Source: Dipteris shenzhenensis
Taxonomy: Eukaryota; Polypodiophyta; Polypodiopsida; Gleicheniales
Direction: 5' to 3' (one strand)
Assembly (NCBI GenBank): GCA_047967505.1
Contig: CM106540.1
DNA length: 64,000 bases
Each line of letters begins with the position of its first letter. Position 1 is the first letter of the stretch. Below are positions 55,413 to 64,000 of this stretch, in pieces. Under the pieces are notes generated by a model. The model ran no database searches. It was not told the DNA's origin and was given only the letters and a program-made list of their open reading frames with translations. Made by a program: the position numbers and the translations under genes.

Positions 55413-57589
55413 GATGCGCCCCATATTCTTGGGAGAACATTGACTCATGAGGGAAATCATAAATGTGTGTGTTCTCAAACTTCATGGGAGCAAGTTTATC
55501 TCCCTGCATGAAAATACTTTAGTGAATTGACTCAAAAAAGTCACATACAAGAAAGAGCTGCTATTACGATCACAAACATAGCCAAAATGGATTTTATACC
55601 TCATCATTAAACTCAACCCTAGGTAAAGTCTGAAAGTGACCATTATTTTTGTGTCATTGATATGTTGCATAGTCTCCTTATAATACCTTTACACTATGCA
55701 CCATCACACAAGACCCACTGATAATGATTCCCTTTATTTGTGTCTTCTTTGGATGCTAATGAGATTGAAACCACCTACAATAAAAACACTGGACCTACTA
55801 CACACTGTCACAAAATCCTAGCTCAATGATAAAAAATGCATAAGATGAGTGAAATTTTGTACTACTTGTCTGTTCAATCAATATTTCTATCAATATAATC
55901 TCTAGAAAAATAATAGAGTCAATATTTCCATCAATAAAAAAACAAAATAAGTTTTAATATTTGGACTCTCTAGTCTCACTTTATTGATCAAACACATGTC
56001 AAGTTATCTCATAAAATGATGGGGAAAGATAGCATGTACTCATAGATTTTGATGTGGATTGGATATCATTATGGTCTGCCTCAATAAAAAAGGAATATGC
56101 CGACAAGATTTTTGTGAGATTTGTGCATTTCCTTGTGTGACACATTGTTGTGGTAATAGTGCCTCGAGGAGGCCTTGAGACACAAAGGATTTGTTCTATC
56201 CTAACCTTATTTATGCCAATCCTTACCAATTTTCTTTGGAGAATGGAATCCAAGACTAGATAGGCATGGATATATACTTCACAAAACTCCTAGAATCCCT
56301 ATGAACTTCTTTAGATGCATGCTTACTCTTTTCAATTCCATATGCATGTTGTAGGTTTGTTATCTATGAAGTATGTGTCTATGCCTGTGTCTACTCTTGG
56401 ATACTTGTGAATCAAAGATTTCTCATATTTCAAAAAATATTCAGAGAATATTCAGAGAATTTTTTCGCTTACCAAATTATTCTAGCTAGTTGGTTGTTGT
56501 TGGTACCCATTGTGACCATCCATCTTGTACTCATGGTGGATTCACCCATGTATATATGGCAGGGTACTAGATGGTACGATGGCATTTGATCATCTATTAT
56601 TTTTCCTTACATTTAATTGTGCTTGAATGTTTAGGCTAACAACGGACCAATGCCATTCATAATTTACATATCTCTACTTGGTTCTCAATGCTTTGACAAA
56701 GACCTAGCTGTGGCATGGAAAAATAGGGCGATGGGGTTCATCTTGTCCTATTTGGTGGTGGGCGAACTGCATTCAGCATGTCACTAAGACTGCAAGAAGC
56801 ATGGATGGGCAAGTGCACTTGCATGGAGGTATAAAGAAACTTGTTAAGCTTTCTTTAGTTGAATCCATTTGATCTATATGTACCATGGTTACTAAGGGAG
56901 TGGAGCTTCATCTTGATGCCTCTAAGCATCACAATCTATCAATTTTGCTGTTGCAAGGACCCATTCAGGGCTTAAACAGGTAGATGCAAGGGATTAACCT
57001 TCAGTGTTCTTTTATAAAGGAAATTATGTCATCCATGAAAAGTAAGGACAAGAGGCGATTGATGATGCAAATATCACAAGAGTGTTGGGTAGAAATTGTT
57101 CAAGCATTGTTGGATCCCATCCACTGCATCTACCAAATTATGAGGATAGAGTTAAAGAATTATTAGCTCCTCCAAACTGATTCTCTTTTAGGGTGATCAA
57201 GTATTCCTAAAACATCTTTATCGAGGCAATTTGCAAAAAGAGTAGCCTTATTTTCCATTCAAATGGAAGGTTGCAGTGCTAGGAGGCATATGTCAACAAA
57301 ATAAAGCACAATATCATCTGTTTCAATTTCTTAGAGCACTGGTCATTAAGCATGTTTGGATGCTAAGGAGTTTGATTGTCTTTCCTTTGGATGATTTTTC
57401 ATGCTTTGCAATTGAATGTATTTGGGATTCTCATTAGGGGAGATTTGGGGTCTCCAAAGGGCCCCCAATTAGTGTTTCCTAATTTCAAGGGATTAGTGAG
57501 GTATTTGAGGTGTACCAATGGGACTGCTCCTTTTTGTGGGGCAATGCCATGTTGAGGTGGAGGGTGGGTAGACCTGCAAACAGCCCCTA
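55413..57589. other. No gene recognised
   Basis: AT-rich sequence with short frames only. No retroelement motif or domain identified. Confidence 0.5.
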
Positions 57590-57657
57590 TTGGCTACTCC
57601 TCTTACACCGGGGACCAACACCGGGGACCACTCAAACCATCCCCCCCCGCTCAACCC

Positions 57658-58218
57658 ATGCTTGACCCTTCTCCCATATGCACCTCCCCCAAAAAAACCT
57701 ACAAGTCATTCAAGAGGTGGTGGGCCCTTTTGGTCGAATTTTCCCCCCCTCTCAGCTTGTTACAAGCCTGCCCCCTCCTCTTCTCTAGTCTAGCTCCATT
57801 CTCCCTCCATTTTTCAAATGTGGGAACGCATTTGGCATCTTCTCTGCCCCCTCCTGCTCTGGTCCACTGTGTTTCTCCCTCTCCAGCACCTCCTGTAGCA
57901 GCTGCTCATTCTCTCTCCACTCCTAGCTATAGCACCTCATACAGTAGTAGCTGCTCATCCCCCTCTGCTCTTTCTTCCTCCATTCCTAGCTACAGTACCT
58001 CCTGTAGTGGCTACTCATCCCCCTCTACTCTTTCTCCCTCCATTCCTAGCTACAACACCTCCTGGAGCAGCTGCTCATCCCCCTCTACTCTTTCTCCCTC
58101 CATTCCTGGCTACAACACCTCTTGGAGCTTCTCTCAAGCTTCAGTTGCACCCTCTATACCTTCTCCCTCTCTCTCCCTCTATTGGAGCTGCTCTCTCCCT
58201 CCAAGCTACACTTTGTAG
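57658..58218 (+). CDS. Ser/Pro-rich open frame with 60-bp internal repeats (unknown)
   Basis: An open frame of 186 codons; the middle (about 57910-58137) is a repeat of exactly 60 bp, seen in full at 57961-58020 and 58021-58080 and nearly so at 58081-58137, each coding about 20 residues of the type SSPSTLSPSIPSYNTSWS. Low-complexity Ser/Thr/Pro protein sequence could be a cell-wall or linker type, but it may equally be a translated minisatellite. No signal peptide or domain is evident. Confidence 0.3.
   Translation: MLDPSPICTSPKKTYKSFKRWWALLVEFSPPLSLLQACPLLFSSLAPFSLHFSNVGTHLASSLPPPALVHCVSPSPAPPVAAAHSLSTPSYSTSYSSSCSSPSALSSSIPSYSTSCSGYSSPSTLSPSIPSYNTSWSSCSSPSTLSPSIPGYNTSWSFSQASVAPSIPSPSLSLYWSCSLPPSYTL
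57910..58137 (+). repeat. 60-bp tandem repeat, about 3.5 copies
   Basis: Unit CCCTCTACTCTTTCTCCCTC then CATTCCTAGCTACAACACC and CTGGAGCAGCTGCTCATC. Successive copies at 57961, 58021 and 58081 show a handful of differences; an older partial copy precedes them. Confidence 0.93.
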
Positions 58219-58269
58219 TCCACTATTGCTATTGTGACCTCTGTACAAGCATGGTGAGGAGACCATACA

Positions 58270-58832
58270 TTGTCCCACAGGAGCAAAAATGCACTGGGTG
58301 AATGGGTGCCTTGCACCTATAGCTTGAATGATTGGGTAGTCATGAGAGGATCTGCCAAGGGTCCACATAAGCTTCCCAAGAGCAAAAGAGGTAATCTTTT
58401 ACATGAATGGAAGGGCCGCATCATGAAGTTCAAGCTTGGGAAGAAAGGATTGCTTGCAAAGGTGCAACACATCTACATGGGGAAGGACATGCGCCTTCCT
58501 CCATCAAGCAATCAATCGACAATACCATCACATTGTAAGTCTGCATTTTGTGTAAGATTTTGAAGTGTAATTAGGTAGTTTGAAATTGTATTTTGAAATA
58601 GCACTTGTGCATAGCAGATGTATTTCCTTCAGACTTTGAGGAGTGGGAACCAGTCAAGTGCTTCTTAGGTAAGTTTATTGCCATTCATGAGGATTTAGGA
58701 AGGCAAATGCATGCTGGAGAGAAGTCCTCTGCTTTGAAACAGAGAAATATCTATTGGTATAATGCCAAGTACATTACTCCAAGGATGGCATCAACAGGCT
58801 ATGGCCATCTTCAATGCATTGCAACACCATGA
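58270..58832 (+). CDS. Two unrecognised open frames (58270-58563, 58605-58832)
   Basis: The first encodes SLNDWVVMRGSAKGPHKLPK and HEWKGRIMKFKLGKKGLLAK, basic. The second encodes DFEEWEPVKCFLGKFIAIHE and RNIYWYNAKYI. An intron between them is possible. No known domain recognised. They lie directly upstream of 58842-59603 on the same strand and may belong to one transcription unit or one mobile element. Confidence 0.35.
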
Positions 58833-58841
58833 CTTGAAGAC

Positions 58842-59603
58842 ATGGATTGCAGCATGGTGGACACAAGAACAATGCAATCATACAAGGAAAAGATTGCAAA
58901 GGATGTGGGCATGGCCATGAAGTTTACATTTGGCTCTAAATGGGTAAGGTTGTCTCAGTTTATGCCTCTGCACATTTTTGCTTCTTGTTTTCATAATATC
59001 CAGATGCACAGAATAAAAACCATGTGGTCATGCAAGTGCCTACATGAGAATGCCCTTGAGGAATTGCTTGGGGTGAATTGGGGAAGCAGGTCAGGTGAAC
59101 AAAAGGGTGATTTGTTTCAATGCCATGTATGTAAGGACAATGTGGTTGTCAAGTACCACATCTCCTGCCAAATGTTATATTTTGCTTTCCAATATAGGCA
59201 CTGGAAGAAAACAGGTGACAATTGGCTCCCCCTTGACTCTAACGATGATGATAATACAGGGATAACTTTATGTATTGGTTCTCATTTAGGAGATGTTAAG
59301 AATGTGACTGTCATGTCACAGTGGACTCTCAGGGTCATGCGGGAACACCTATTGGTCATGGAGGATGGCATGTCTGAGTCCTTTCACTTTACCTTAAATG
59401 GTGAAAAGGTAGGAAAGCATGCAGAGAAGCTCATGCCTAGTGCCACTTTTATCCCTCTTGCAATATTGAAGATTGTTTGGAAAATGTGGGGTGGAACAAT
59501 TATGGATTTTGACATTTTTCAATTAATAGTGGTGCAATTAATTTTGATGTTTTGGATGGTTTTGTTTCATGTCAATGTCAAGTTTTTCCCAAAAATTTTA
59601 TAA
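58842..59603 (+). CDS. Unrecognised protein (253 codons) with Cys/His cluster
   Basis: Starts MDCSMVDTRTMQSYKEKIAK. A possible metal-binding cluster spans about residues 66-115: WSCKCLHENALEELLG and FQCHVCKDNVVVKYHISCQ. The C-terminal 40 residues are hydrophobic (IFQLIVVQLILMFWMVLF), probably non-coding read-through beyond an exon. I do not recognise the family. Neighbours with similarly plant-like codon use on the same strand suggest a larger split gene. Confidence 0.35.
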   Translation: MDCSMVDTRTMQSYKEKIAKDVGMAMKFTFGSKWVRLSQFMPLHIFASCFHNIQMHRIKTMWSCKCLHENALEELLGVNWGSRSGEQKGDLFQCHVCKDNVVVKYHISCQMLYFAFQYRHWKKTGDNWLPLDSNDDDNTGITLCIGSHLGDVKNVTVMSQWTLRVMREHLLVMEDGMSESFHFTLNGEKVGKHAEKLMPSATFIPLAILKIVWKMWGGTIMDFDIFQLIVVQLILMFWMVLFHVNVKFFPKIL

Positions 59604-59712
59604 TTCTTTTTATTTTTTATATTTATAACATTTGGGTATATATAGGTTGTAAAGCTACTTTAGTTTCAAAGTTTCACTATCATAGCCATAGTTCTCCTAG
59701 CTACCAAACTAC

Positions 59713-60414
59713 CATGGATTCTGCTAGGTCTGCCTTCCACGATTTCATCTCCCGTACTCCATTAATTGAAAGAGAGGAGGACTTATTTCCAGTCTTTGAT
59801 AAGAGGATAGATGTCCTAGGCACCTTCTTGGGAGCCTGAGATGATTTTGAAGACCTCATCAAGTACATGCAAGACTACATCGCGAGTTTTGCATATCAAC
59901 TTGATGAGTCTACAAAAAGATGGGTCTCAATTGATTATTTGAAGTACTTGTTCAATCAAGAACCTAGGTTCGTGAAGCATTTAAATCGCTTTCAAGCCTA
60001 GCTCACACCCCTAGGGTTTAGGGAGGTGGACACTGATGACCTCCTACATGTGGAGTCATCGAAAACACAAGAAATAGGTTCCTATCCTGGGAAATGACCT
60101 TTATTTTCCTTCTCCAGGAGGGACAAATGGAAGAGGAGGCCTTGACCTCAAGCCTTGACCCTGCCCCTGCCCTTTCTGATCCTCTTATTTCTGTAGATGA
60201 GCCCAACATCTACAATGAAGAGCCCATAGATGAAGAAGTTGAGGAGCGGGAAGCTGCATTGGCCCTAGAAGTGCTCCAGCGACCTCCTGAACCCCATTCT
60301 ACTTCTCAAATTCCATCCACCTTGGGCACCATCTCTGTTGACCCTGCAACAATGATATGGTTTCTTGCTCCCCTTCTTGTCGATGGAGAAAATACCTCTT
60401 TCTCAATGACATAG
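59713..60414 (+). CDS. Unrecognised fragments (59713-59839, 60094-60414)
   Basis: MDSARSAFHDFISRTPLIER starts at ATG 59713; after TGA 59837 the same frame continues DDFEDLIKYMQDYIASF to about 60001. A second frame (60094-60414) is acidic: EEPIDEEVEEREAALALEVL. One or two C-to-T stops make it look like a decayed gene. No domain recognised. Confidence 0.3.
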
Positions 60415-60780
60415 AGGTTATGTTTGGTCTCTGAGAGGATGAAGCTCTTGGTATCCTGTGTGGATATGAGGTGGACACGACTATGCAAGAACCTGGGTTT
60501 TTGGGAGTAGATGATTTAATAGAAGAGGTTCTTGCTTTAACACTTGCCCAAATCAAAGATGCAGAGACATCAATCTACTCTGACCTACCTGATGTTCCAG
60601 AAGAAGCCTCCACATCTCACTCCAGATAGCAGGAGGCCTCTGGATCCATCCTCATTGACAAAGAGGAAGGGATTGAGCATGATGACTCCATAGTGGTAAG
60701 AAACTATGAGCTTTGAATTTCTTCTCTCTTGGTATACTTTTGCTTTAATGGAATTCTAATGTAATGTTGGACTTTTGCAG

Positions 60781-61197
60781 GAGGCATTTGAGGTCGGCCC
60801 ATTCTCATCTTGGCAACGCCTTGTTCGCAGTAGCTTCAGCTGAGATCACTCACCGGCACATTACCTTGGCCAAGCAAAAGGGCGCTTTGTGGTTATCCAC
60901 AAAAAGTTTTCTCCACATGACACTGATGACCTCCTGAAGTGCAAGGTCTTGTCAAGAGTGATTGGTCACGCTGACATAAATCGCAATGCTGACAATGTCA
61001 TTTTGGTGAACCACATGGCTGCCCTCAATGCCTTTGGAACCAATTTTCAAGGTATGGCATTGACAGTAGTAGCCATGTCCCTGGCTAGGAACAACAATAG
61101 CAATGACTCTCTATCGACTAGGTTTAGAGCTAGGAGTGTATTTGGGAATTCAAAGCCCAATGTTCTTAGTGTTTTAGAGAAGAGAGAAAGGCTCTGA
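60781..61197 (+). CDS. Unrecognised exon-like frame
   Basis: Follows a plausible acceptor (GGACTTTTGCAG|GAGGC at 60780). Encodes EAFEVGPFSSWQRLVRSSFS, a TGA (60841), then an open frame KGRFVVIHKKFSPHDTDDLL to KPNVLSVLEKRERL, ending at TGA 61195. Apparent poly(A)-like AT-rich sequence follows. It converges with the H3-like gene on the other strand. Function unknown. Confidence 0.35.
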
Positions 61198-61420
61198 AGC
61201 CTTATTGTATAAAAATTTTATTTTATATGAATACAGCTATACTTTTTATACAGTGCCCCATTTTGTGTTCTTTTACAAAATTTATTTTATACTGTCATTG
61301 TATTCTGTAACTTTAATTGTTGTTGACATTAATATTTTCAGTCACTATTCTATTCAAAAGCATGTGATCAGATAAATATTTGCACTATAATGGTGATTTC
61401 TGAGCAATCTAGTAAGAATC

Positions 61421-61649
61421 TCACTGCACGACTGAAGGCAAATGTGTTCGGCATCACGCGGGGAGTCCAAAAATGGCAAAACCCGCTATGGTGTGTATGG
61501 GGCTTGTTTGACTTGGTCAAACAAGCCCATACACGCCATAGCGGGTTTTGCCATTTTTGGGAACAGGCCCCATATGTGCCATAGTGGGTTTTGCCATTTT
61601 TGGGCTCCCTGCACAATGCCGAACACATTTGCCTTCTGCCATGCGGTGA
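61421..61649. repeat. Foldback (inverted-repeat) element, 229 bp
   Basis: The outer arms TCACTGCACG...GAAGGCAAATGTGTTCGGCAT (61421-61454) pair with ATGCCGAACACATTTGCCTTC...GCGGTGA (61617-61649), with several mismatches. The inner arms 61467-61512 and 61516-61560 form a 45-bp stem with one mismatch, one unpaired base and a 3-nt loop. A second copy of the inner right arm lies at 61561-61603. No target duplication is obvious. Confidence 0.88.
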
Positions 61650-61831
61650 AAAAACATCATTTGACCACTCAAATTCACACTGAACTTGCATAAACTGATG
61701 GAAAGCATCACGTAACATGTATAATAACATGGGAATAGTAATAGAACATAAAAATATATTTTATTCATTGGCCTCAAAGGGTAGAGATTTACAAAATGAT
61801 TCAGGTTACACCAAATGAACCTAAACAACAT

Positions 61832-62158
61832 CTAGGGCCTAAGGGAGGGATCGGAGTGGATGCACTTGGCGAGTGCAAGGTCCTTAACCATCACTGTTAC
61901 TCTTTTGGCATGGATAGCACATAAGTTCGCGTCTTCAAAAAGACCTACGGTCATCTGCTTCGTTGCCTCCTGAATTGCTCCCATAGCGCCTGAAGTGAAA
62001 CACACATCACTCTTGTAATGCTGTGCTATTTCACGTACAACATGCTGGAAGGGTGCATGGGGAATGAGATTGTCCACATTGGTTTGGAACTTGCGGATCT
62101 CCTGAAGTGCCTTCACTCTTGATTTTTTGCGCCTCTTAATCTTTGGGGGACCTTGCAC
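61832..62158 (-). CDS. Divergent histone H3-like histone-fold domain
   Basis: An open frame of about 108 codons covering the whole H3 histone fold: [18 protein letters not shown] (alpha-N), [20 protein letters not shown] (alpha-1/loop 1), [20 protein letters not shown] (alpha-2) and [20 protein letters not shown] (loop 2/alpha-3), then [12 protein letters not shown] and a TAG. LIPHAPF..VVREI and [15 protein letters not shown] resemble centromeric CENH3 more than canonical H3 (LIRKLPFQRLVREI, FEDTNLC). Loop 1 is not lengthened as in typical CENH3, so assignment stays open. There is no ATG start in this frame; the tail lies upstream in another frame. Confidence 0.8.
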   Translation of the reverse strand: MQGPPKIKRRKKSRVKALQEIRKFQTNVDNLIPHAPFQHVVREIAQHYKSDVCFTSGAMGAIQEATKQMTVGLFEDANLCAIHAKRVTVMVKDLALAKCIHSDPSLRP

Positions 62159-62942
62159 TAGCCTTTGGACATGGCTTCATGCACTTGTCCACTTTGAACA
62201 TCTTTCACCTCTCCTCCCTTGCAACCACCTCTTCAGACTCCTCTTCTTGTGTCTGCTGGGTCATTTGAGGTGGCCTCTTGTGCCTAGGGGCCTGCTTTGT
62301 CCTTGGTTTCTTTTCCTTTTCATGAGGCTGTGAGACAGCAAGCTGAGGCTCTTGCTCAGCTCATACTAGAGGCTCCTCATATCTGATCATCTCGAGGCAC
62401 AAAGGGTTGATGGTGCTCTTTCGTGCAGTCTACTTGGTTGGAGGATTGGGGCCAAGGTTCATTATATCTGCGAGCCTACCAAATACTTCCTCTTGTTGTG
62501 GCCCCTATAATCTCTCCATCTCCTGTCTTTGCCTTTCTTGCTCCCCTTGTTGGTCTAGATGCTCCATGTTAGGACCCCACGAAGGAGGGAGGGGCAGCTG
62601 ATTAGGATTGAGTGGACTATTTTGCCCCTCTCGAGAGACCTCTCTACTTCCACGATTAGTTGTGTGGAAGGACTAAGAGGACCCCTCATCGTGCTTGGAT
62701 CCTTCATCGTGCTGGGATTCCTCATGGTGCTGAGATCCTTGGGATCCCCCATGAGAGTCGGATGGTGGGGACTCACATTGCTTGTCCTCCTGATGAGGAG
62801 AACTGCCTTCAGATCCTTGGTGATCATTGCCCTCTTGGCCACTGGGGCTTGCAGTGTGTTCGGAGGCCATGGCGTTGTGAGGACAACAGGTAGCCTCTAA
62901 ACGACGTCTAGTGGGTCTAGCAGTTTGTTTAACTCGTGCCAT
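62159..62942 (-). pseudogene. H3-like N-terminal tail, extended and broken by stops
   Basis: Begins MARVKQTARPTRRRLEATC at ATG 62942, close to the canonical H3 start MARTKQTARK. A His/Ser/Glu-rich stretch follows (GGSQGSQHHEESQHDEGSK). The same frame continues with further tail-like motifs: TK, a TAG, then TARKSTINP (62405-62439), and KKPRTKQAPRHKRP (about 62280-62320). Six stops interrupt the frame down to about 62135; each is one C-to-T step from CAG, CAA or CGA. A frameshift separates it from the histone fold. The tail is far longer than in any standard H3 (about 40 residues). Introns could remove some stops. Confidence 0.65.
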
Positions 62943-63267
62943 AGAAATGAGGGATTTTAGGGTTTTGAAGTGCTTTATATAGACTTTTTAAAATCACTTT
63001 AAGGTTTTTCTTTTAAATTGGGGTTTTTTGAGTGCACCTCCTCCCCCCCAGTCTTTTGTCGCTAGTTCGGTAATACTTAATCTTCACCACCCTCCCTCCC
63101 AACCCACTCACCCCTCTGCCCTGCCATGTCGCACATGCAATTCTGCAATTTCCAAACAAAATTGTGAATTTTGGAATCTATAATTGACTCAAAATAGTGT
63201 TAACTTTATTCATCAAACATTTTACATTTGGGGCTCTCTTAGGACCCAACGCCTCCCCTGTCTGATT
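62943..63267. other. Upstream region of the H3-like gene
   Basis: Contains TATATAGAC near 62975 on the plus strand, which reads as GTCTATATAAAG on the minus strand about 35 bp upstream of the H3-like ATG, a reasonable TATA box. Confidence 0.4.
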
Positions 63268-63610
63268 CTACAGTCTGATTCTACATTGCAACCAATGCGC
63301 AACCCCTTGGCTCCCTGTTGAGGACTTCCAAGCAGCACATCTCCTTGTCTTCTTGACATGTTGAACCACTTTTGCGAGACTTGAGACCTCTACCTTATCG
63401 CGCTTGAGAGTCCTAGCCTCTAGACATTTATAAAACCAATCGAACATTTCATGTAGTGCATTGCTTCGTGCGATACCACCCCCATGCCTTGTATTCTTGA
63501 AGTATGCTTCCTTTGCTCTGTAGTGTGATTTCTCCATTCCTTGAGTATTTCAAATGGACAGAGGGCCCCATTGCTCCACAAACCATGGTGCATGTGCATA
63601 AAGAATATGC
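63268..63610 (-). CDS. Unrecognised conserved-looking frame (possible transposase fragment)
   Basis: After a TTTACAG acceptor (near 63611) the minus strand reads HILYAHAPWFVEQWGPLS, a TGA, then the open frame GMEKSHYRAKEAYFKNTRHG, GGIARSNALHEMFDWFYKCL and KVVQHVKKTRRC. The EKSHYRAKEAYF...TRHGGG pattern recalls the C-terminal region of large transposase-like proteins of the KDZ type, but this is from memory of a pattern only. It may belong to a mobile element flanking or carrying the H3-like gene. Confidence 0.35.
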
Positions 63611-64000
63611 TGTAAAGAAAAACATTATATTAGAAACATAAACTAGATGACTTGGCTGATGAGGTCTAGAGAGCATGTCCTGGCTTTTTATGGATTGATG
63701 CAAAACTTAATTTCTCATGTTTTCATTATCATCTCATGTAGACCTGGTTTCTTATGGATGGATAGCCATTACCTTCTTATGCAAACCTTAACTTCTTATG
63801 CAAACCTTAACTTCTTATGGATTGATAGATTATGGCTTCTGAATCATGTGATTTTAATGTTCTTTGACCTAATAATATGAACATGTCATAGTTGTTTTGG
63901 AAATGTATGGCAAGTTGTAATTTTTAGGTTTGAATTTTTAGGTGAATTCATAGTTTACATCTTTGATTGTTAAAATATATATCTGTCCCTCTATTGAGTT
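63611..64000. other. No gene recognised
   Basis: AT-rich. A short repeated phrase (CTTATGCAAACCTTAACTT, about 63776-63812) is the only structure seen. Confidence 0.5.

Overview
This is nuclear DNA of a land plant with a large, transposon-rich genome. The evidence is a split nuclear gene for a plastid-type sigma factor, retroelements primed by the initiator tRNA-Met (TGGTATCAGAGC-type primer sites), a DUF659-type hAT transposase, and introns of 6 to 11 kb filled with mobile elements. A fern, lycophyte or gymnosperm would fit; the sequence alone does not decide.

The main host gene is on the minus strand from about 29.13 kb down to 4.57 kb: a sigma-70 family factor of the chloroplast RNA polymerase. 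I assembled nine exons by eye. All have GT/AG borders and compatible phases, and they run from a possible transit-peptide region through sigma region 1.2, regions 2.1-2.4, region 3 and the start of region 4. The region 4.2 DNA-binding helix was not found. Introns hold a Ty3/gypsy element (8009-14604, 5-bp TSD AAGCC), a decayed LINE (about 15.3-17.9 kb), an autonomous-type hAT element (21992-25354) and a tandemly duplicated 0.6-kb unit. A 73-bp minisatellite and a nested pair of copia elements lie just upstream of the gene's 5' end.

Layout. 1-3.2 kb: 3' half of a plus-strand copia element, interrupted by a 486-bp non-autonomous hAT element. 3.2-5.7 kb: LINE scraps and the last sigma exon found. 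7-29.1 kb: sigma exons and transposon-filled introns. 29.4-29.7 kb: minisatellite. 29755-42557: minus-strand copia element A (TSD AGTGA), into which its relative copia B (31634-38091) has inserted. A carries a captured piece of LINE and has lost RT/RNase H; B has lost its protease. 42.6-49.5 kb: AT-rich, repeat-laden DNA without a recognised gene. 49.5-50.9 kb: a gypsy fragment fused to a truncated minus-strand copia C (50.9-55.4 kb). 57.6-61.2 kb: several plus-strand reading frames of unknown function, one with a 60-bp repeat. 61421-61649: a strong foldback element. 61832-62942: a divergent histone H3-like gene on the minus strand with CENH3-like features and repeated H3-tail motifs. 63.3-63.6 kb: a minus-strand frame with conserved-looking motifs.

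Most transposon reading frames carry stop codons that are one C-to-T change away from CAG, CAA or CGA, which fits decay by deamination of methylated cytosine. The items most worth a second look are the H3-like gene and its neighbours, the hAT element with its non-autonomous partner (shared AAACGG/GAAACG subterminal motifs), the LINE piece inside copia A, and the sigma gene that has tolerated so many insertions.
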